A model generated the notes under the pieces. That model ran no database searches. It was given only the letters and a program-made list of their open reading frames with translations, and was not told the origin of the DNA. A program made the translations under genes and the position numbers. 34,001 nt of DNA, taken from the NCBI GenBank assembly GCA_003164955.1, contig PLRW01000043.1:8310-42310 (forward strand). The letters run 5' to 3'. This stretch comes from Actinomycetota bacterium (lineage in GTDB: Bacteria > Actinomycetota > Actinomycetes > Streptosporangiales > Streptosporangiaceae). Shown here piece after piece: positions 30,565 to 34,001 of the stretch (the first letter of the stretch is position 1; the number at the start of each line of letters is the position of its first letter).

Positions 30565-32034
30565 CTACTTCACGTACGCGACCGGCACGATGACCGGACG
30601 CTCCCCGATTGGCTCGCTTATGTACTTTGAGCTGATGCCTTCGATGTAACGCCGGCACCGCTCGGTGAGACCGGAAGCGGTCTGCATGCGGCCGGTGGTG
30701 ACAATGATGCCGAGGTCCGCGCCCTTGAAGCGGTAATCACCCGCGCCGTACACGCGCAGGAAGAAGCACTCGTCCTCGCTGGCCAGCTGGTGCCAGTCAT
30801 GTGACGCGCGGAGAAAGGTCAGCTCCCCATCCGCGCTGAGCCGGTAGGTCCCGGTACGCGGGGCGCCGACGATGCGCTCGACGATGTCGTTCGGCTCCTT
30901 CAGGATCAGCTGCGCCCAGGCGTCACCCGCGGCCAGGCCGCGCCACCGTTCGTTGATCTCCTCCACGTCGACGGCGTAGTCCACGTCCATGTACTCGAGC
31001 AGGTGGAAGAGGAAGAGCGGGACGTCCGCGTAGGCGCCCGCCGTGACGTTGGTCATCGACGACACACCGGAAATGCGGGGGTTCAGCTCACCGAGGTAGA
31101 CCTCGTCGGTGTCGAGGTCGATGAGCACGTCGACCTCGAAGAACCCCTTGTAGCCCTCCTGCCCGAGCCGGCCGCCCAGCCGCCGGACGAGCTCGATCGC
31201 CTTGGCCCGGTGCTCGTCCGTCAGCGCCTCGGGGAACAGGTCGTCGCCGCACCACCCTCCCCGGTACGGGGTGAGCTCGGGGTAGCCGGTGAGGTCGATC
31301 ATGAACGGCCCGACGACCGTCCCGTGCCGGGTCAGCACGGCCTCTACCGCCACGGCTTCGTTGTTGATCCGCTTCATCACCTTCGCCTGCTGGCCGACGA
31401 TGCCGTCGGCGTGGGCGGCCCAGTCTGACTCCGAGGCGACAAAGAAGGTGGTCTTCCCGGAGTCGCCGTAAGGAGTCTGCACGACGAGGTCGGTGCCGAG
31501 TCCCGCATCGGCTGCGGCACGGACCAGCGTGTCCCACGAGTTAACCGCTGCGAGCACGTTCGGCACGCTCAGGGCGCCAGCTTCGTTGCCGAGCACCGTC
31601 GTCACGATCTTGGAGTCCAGGCGCCGGCGCAGAGCGTCGGACGGGAGGATGATCTCGTACCCCAGCTCGGCGCAAATCCGCTCTGTCTCCTCGTCGAAGA
31701 ACAGCATCGCCACCTTCGGGCGGCCACCGCGGGAGGCGATGAAGGCCTGCACCTCCGGATCCCGGAGCAGGTAGTTGTTGATCTCCTCGCTGCTCCCGAA
31801 CTTTATGTACGGCTTGCGCTTGGGGCTGAACACTCGCGGGTGGCCGCCATCCCACGAGTCGAGGTAGGCGACATACCTGAAGTTGCGGACCCAGCGGTCG
31901 ATACCGAGCAGGTTGAACGCGGTCGGGCCAAAAAAGTAGACCGGTGCGGTGTTCGTGCGGAAGAAACCGCGAATCTCGGAGATCCCGTCGAGGCGCCGGT
32001 GGCTGGTGGCCGGAATGCTGGGTGGCTCGCTCAT
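30565..32034 (-). CDS. Orphan ATP-grasp ligase/carboxylase-like protein
   Basis: 489 residues from ATG 32034, chosen for the GAGGAA eight bases upstream. The central part is an ATP-grasp domain: DSKIVTTVLGNEAG, LVVQTPYGDSGKTTFFV (Gly-rich ATP loop), GFFEVDVLIDLDTDEVYLGELNPRISG with the Glu, Asn and Arg that hold magnesium-ATP. The N-terminal ~120 residues form a pre-ATP-grasp domain (PVYFFGPTAFNLLGI), and the C-terminus is unlike biotin-carboxylase ends. No biotin carrier or carboxyltransferase gene is nearby, so a biotin carboxylase label would be misleading; an amino-acid or peptide ligase is as likely. A 20-bp palindrome lies 68 bases upstream. Confidence 0.8.
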   Translation of the reverse strand: MSEPPSIPATSHRRLDGISEIRGFFRTNTAPVYFFGPTAFNLLGIDRWVRNFRYVAYLDSWDGGHPRVFSPKRKPYIKFGSSEEINNYLLRDPEVQAFIASRGGRPKVAMLFFDEETERICAELGYEIILPSDALRRRLDSKIVTTVLGNEAGALSVPNVLAAVNSWDTLVRAAADAGLGTDLVVQTPYGDSGKTTFFVASESDWAAHADGIVGQQAKVMKRINNEAVAVEAVLTRHGTVVGPFMIDLTGYPELTPYRGGWCGDDLFPEALTDEHRAKAIELVRRLGGRLGQEGYKGFFEVDVLIDLDTDEVYLGELNPRISGVSSMTNVTAGAYADVPLFLFHLLEYMDVDYAVDVEEINERWRGLAAGDAWAQLILKEPNDIVERIVGAPRTGTYRLSADGELTFLRASHDWHQLASEDECFFLRVYGAGDYRFKGADLGIIVTTGRMQTASGLTERCRRYIEGISSKYISEPIGERPVIVPVAYVK

Positions 32035-32520
32035 CAGTTCCTCAGACCATACGGAGTGATTTGTCCTATTCTGAGTCGAGCCTAAATCTCTTTCCGGGTG
32101 GTGTATAGCAGCGGCTATACAGAATCCGTGCTGATGTCCCAGCAGGCAGGATCCGGGCACGCAGAAAGAGATCCGGTCGCATCCGGGCCCCGCGGGGAGG
32201 GATATTTACAAACACATGACATTGCCGAAACTCGGGGGTAGCAAAGCGGGGGTAATCGCTTATCCCGCGAGATGGGAAAACATGCGGAGGGATCGTAAAC
32301 GGCATTACCGCGATCGGAATTCGTTTGCCGATTGCCGCCACGGGCAAGTTGCCTCCACGGGCAAGCCGACGACCAGTGTGCCGCCGGTTCGGCGTGGGAA
32401 GGAGCGAAGCCTACGACGGCGAACGACGGACTTGGCGGCCAGGGGCGGCACACGGAACGGCGCACGGGGCGCCCGCTATTGTGGTCGCGGACGGGCAGGG
32501 CTCCGGAGACGGGAACGGCA
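32035..32520. other. Intergenic region between ATP-grasp and DUF1707 genes
   Basis: 486 bases serving two divergent genes. The left part holds the palindrome at 32102-32121 and is AT-richer than the surroundings to about 32350. A short direct repeat, CCACGGGCAAG, occurs twice near 32340-32365. No convincing gene; frames seen here lack family features. Confidence 0.5.
32102..32121. promoter_or_regulatory. 20-bp perfect palindrome upstream of the ATP-grasp gene
   Basis: TGTATAGC-N4-GCTATACA, perfect 8-bp arms, 68 to 87 bases before the ATP-grasp start. Symmetry and AT-rich ends fit a repressor operator of TetR or GntR type. No regulator gene lies beside it. Confidence 0.55.
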
Positions 32521-33279
32521 GTGAGTGACTCCACAGGCGGCTCCACGGGTGGCGAACCGGCCGAGGGTGTGCGGGCGTCGGACGCCGAGCGGGACGCGAC
32601 GGTCGAGCGGCTGAGCCAGGCCACCGGCGAGGGCCGGCTGACGCTGGAGGAGTTCAGCGAGCGGATGGAGCGCGCCACCGAGGCGCGTACCCGGGCCGAA
32701 CTGGACCGGCTCGTGACCGATCTTCCCGTCAGCGGCCCGGCGGGCGGCCCCTTGAGCGTCGGCACGCAGGCCGGCCCCTCCTGGCACATCTCGCCGGTCG
32801 GCGGGCTGAACGTCTTCGGCCCGTGGCGGATGGGCCGGCACGTCATCGTGGCCACCCTGATCGGCGGCGCCCGGCTTGACCTGAGCCAGGCCGAGCTGGC
32901 CGCCCCGGAGGTCACCCTGACCCAGGTGTCCCTGGTGGGCGGGGTCCGCGTCCGGGTGCCGAGCGGGATCCGGGTGGAGGCCTCCGGCCTGAGCCTGGTC
33001 GGCGGTACCCAGGTCGAGGGCGCTCCCGATCCCGGCCCGGGCGCCCCCACCATCCATATCCGCGCGTTCTCGCTGATCGGCGGGATCCGGGTCCGGCGCG
33101 ACGCGCCAGGCCGGCGGTCGGCGGCCAAGCGGCTCGACCAGGGACTCGGACGGGGACCCAGACGGGGAGCGGACTGGCGGTCAGAGCGCCGGGCGGAGCT
33201 GGTCGACCGGCGGACGGAGCGGCATGCCGAGCGGCGCGCGGAGCGGCGCTCCCGGCGCGGCCGGTACGGGGGTAGGTAA
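32521..33279 (+). CDS. DUF1707 domain protein with LiaF-like C-terminal part
   Basis: 252 residues from GTG 32521. The N-terminal DUF1707 motif (VRASDAERDATVERLSQATGEG, then FSERMERATEARTRAELDRLVTDLP) is typical of Actinobacteria. The C-terminal half (VIVATLIGGARLDLSQAEL; VSLVGGVRVRVPSGIRVEASG; FSLIGGIRVR) is a beta-helical DUF2154/LiaF-like domain, linked elsewhere to envelope-stress sensing. The last ~60 residues are Arg-rich. There is no membrane segment, so it is probably cytoplasmic or peripheral. It stands alone. Confidence 0.88.
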   Translation: MSDSTGGSTGGEPAEGVRASDAERDATVERLSQATGEGRLTLEEFSERMERATEARTRAELDRLVTDLPVSGPAGGPLSVGTQAGPSWHISPVGGLNVFGPWRMGRHVIVATLIGGARLDLSQAELAAPEVTLTQVSLVGGVRVRVPSGIRVEASGLSLVGGTQVEGAPDPGPGAPTIHIRAFSLIGGIRVRRDAPGRRSAAKRLDQGLGRGPRRGADWRSERRAELVDRRTERHAERRAERRSRRGRYGGR

Positions 33280-33864
33280 CACCAGCCGATTGAGCACTGG
33301 CGGCAGTACCTGCGACTAACTGGGTGCCCCCATTGCACGCTCGCCGAAGGGCTGGGCAGGACCCAGGCGCCGATTTTGGGCTTCTCTACGGCTATGAGCC
33401 CATCATGGCCACCGTCGAGTCGTTTGGGATCAAAGAAACCGCCTCAGGAGCGATCCGAGTGCTGGAACGACCATGATTCGTGGCCCGGCCCATCGATCCA
33501 GTCAGGCCAGGGCTGCGCAGCGTGCGAACGAACGCAGCAGCCCGGTCTGGCTGCCCCTCGAGCGTAGGCACACGACCACGCCTGGCCCCAGCCCATACCC
33601 GCAGCTCAGACTGCAGATTCCGGACAACATGTAACTACAAGCTGCGGAACCCGAAATATATGTGCAGCCTATTTCTTTCCGGACTGAGCGTGGTAATCCA
33701 ATCCTTTCGGGAAGCAGGCCGCCTTTCATGTAGGCACGCCGTTATTCGCGATATTTGTTACCAGCCGGACATTCTCCCATCAATAACATTCTCCCTTACC
33801 TTTATATGTCTGGATAGTTAAGCTCATGCCCGCGGCTCAAAAGGAGCCAGGAAGAAGGAATGGT
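33280..33864. other. Intergenic region with traces of decayed coding sequence
   Basis: 585 bases. The left part keeps the high GC and codon-like character of former coding DNA (to about 33475) but has no complete gene. One frame reads GLLYGYEPIMATVESFG near 33375-33430 and ends at 33473-33475. From about 33600 it becomes AT-rich (33600-33830), as expected for the promoter of the secreted gene at 33865. No hairpin terminator was firm. Confidence 0.4.
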
Positions 33865-34001
33865 ATGAGGAAGATCTTTGCCTATGCGGCTGTCCCCATC
33901 GCAGCCGCGACCATCGTTGGCGGCGTGGCCGCCGCAGGGTCAGCAGCCACCGGGGCGCCGGTCGGTCACTACGTGACCGCTAGCGTCGGCGGTCAGGGCG
34001 G
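33865..34001 (+). CDS. Secreted protein, 3' end outside window
   Basis: The first 45 residues from ATG 33865, preceded by GAAGGAA. A short basic start (MRKIF), a hydrophobic stretch AYAAVPIAAATIVGGVAAAG and an Ala/Gly-rich cleavage region with SAATGAP indicate a Sec signal peptide. The mature start reads VGHYVTASVGGQG. Too little remains to name a family. ATG 33860 is a less likely start. Confidence 0.65.
   Translation, partial: MRKIFAYAAVPIAAATIVGGVAAAGSAATGAPVGHYVTASVGGQG

Noticed and set aside
30565..32034. Label of biotin carboxylase for the ATP-grasp gene.
   Set aside because: No biotin carrier or carboxyltransferase gene nearby, and the C-terminal part does not look like a biotin-carboxylase end.
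33330..33475. A frame reading ARSPKGWAGP resembles the SPKGWTGP motif of phosphoketolase, and an adjacent frame reads GYEPIMATVESFG.
   Set aside because: Only eight to ten residues match, the two stretches are in different frames, and nothing else of phosphoketolase is visible. Too little to call a pseudogene.
1..34001. CRISPR array, tRNA or rRNA genes, prophage or conjugative genes.
   Set aside because: No spaced repeat array, tRNA cloverleaf or phage/conjugation gene was recognised. The tandem repeats are coding and without spacers.

Overview
This window is GC-rich chromosomal DNA with many GTG starts, 1-4 base gene overlaps and lineage-typical families (DUF1707, FadR-type GntR regulators, small GntR regulators). 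It suggests a soil actinomycete (Actinomycetota); I cannot name a genus. No rRNA, tRNA or CRISPR array was seen.

Layout. Bases 1-3300 hold housekeeping and hypothetical genes: the end of a glycogen-binding-domain protein, a CoA-binding protein, an S4 RNA-binding protein, a VOC protein, and two coupled hypotheticals divergent from a small GntR regulator. Bases 3542-5045 are a TnpB-only insertion element. It has split a VOC (glyoxalase/bleomycin-resistance type) gene, and both gene pieces are still recognisable on either side.

Bases 5450-28047 form an aromatic or cyclic-compound catabolic island in three blocks. Block 1 (5450-11976) is a lipoprotein/ATPase/permease importer of the ribose type with a fumarylacetoacetate hydrolase (FAH) family enzyme, divergent from a FadR-type regulator. 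A deletion-scarred acetoacetyl-CoA synthetase pseudogene follows that regulator. Block 2 (11948-18275) has a second FadR regulator plus an ACMSD-type amidohydrolase on the minus strand, divergent from FAH, a two-domain extradiol dioxygenase, an FAD monooxygenase and, further on, an SDR. Block 3 (20325-28047) has LysR, FAH and amidohydrolase on the minus strand, divergent from FAD monooxygenase, extradiol dioxygenase, metallo-beta-lactamase-fold hydrolase and MFS transporter. Blocks 2 and 3 carry the same four-enzyme core (monooxygenase, ring-cleaving VOC dioxygenase, FAH, ACMSD-type amidohydrolase) in different order and under different regulator families. The inferred logic is uptake, ring hydroxylation to a catechol-like diol, extradiol cleavage, then decarboxylation or hydrolysis by the amidohydrolase and FAH enzymes. 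The substrate is not visible from sequence.

Between blocks 2 and 3 lies a scrappy zone (18276-20288): a truncated secreted protein, a HAD hydrolase, a short unexplained reading frame and an orphan antitoxin-like gene. After block 3 come an EamA transporter, a NylB/class C beta-lactamase-like hydrolase, an orphan ATP-grasp enzyme with a 20-bp palindrome upstream, a DUF1707 protein and the start of a secreted protein cut by the window end.

The best candidates for something undescribed are the paired meta-cleavage modules and the TnpB element whose insertion scar can be read on both sides.
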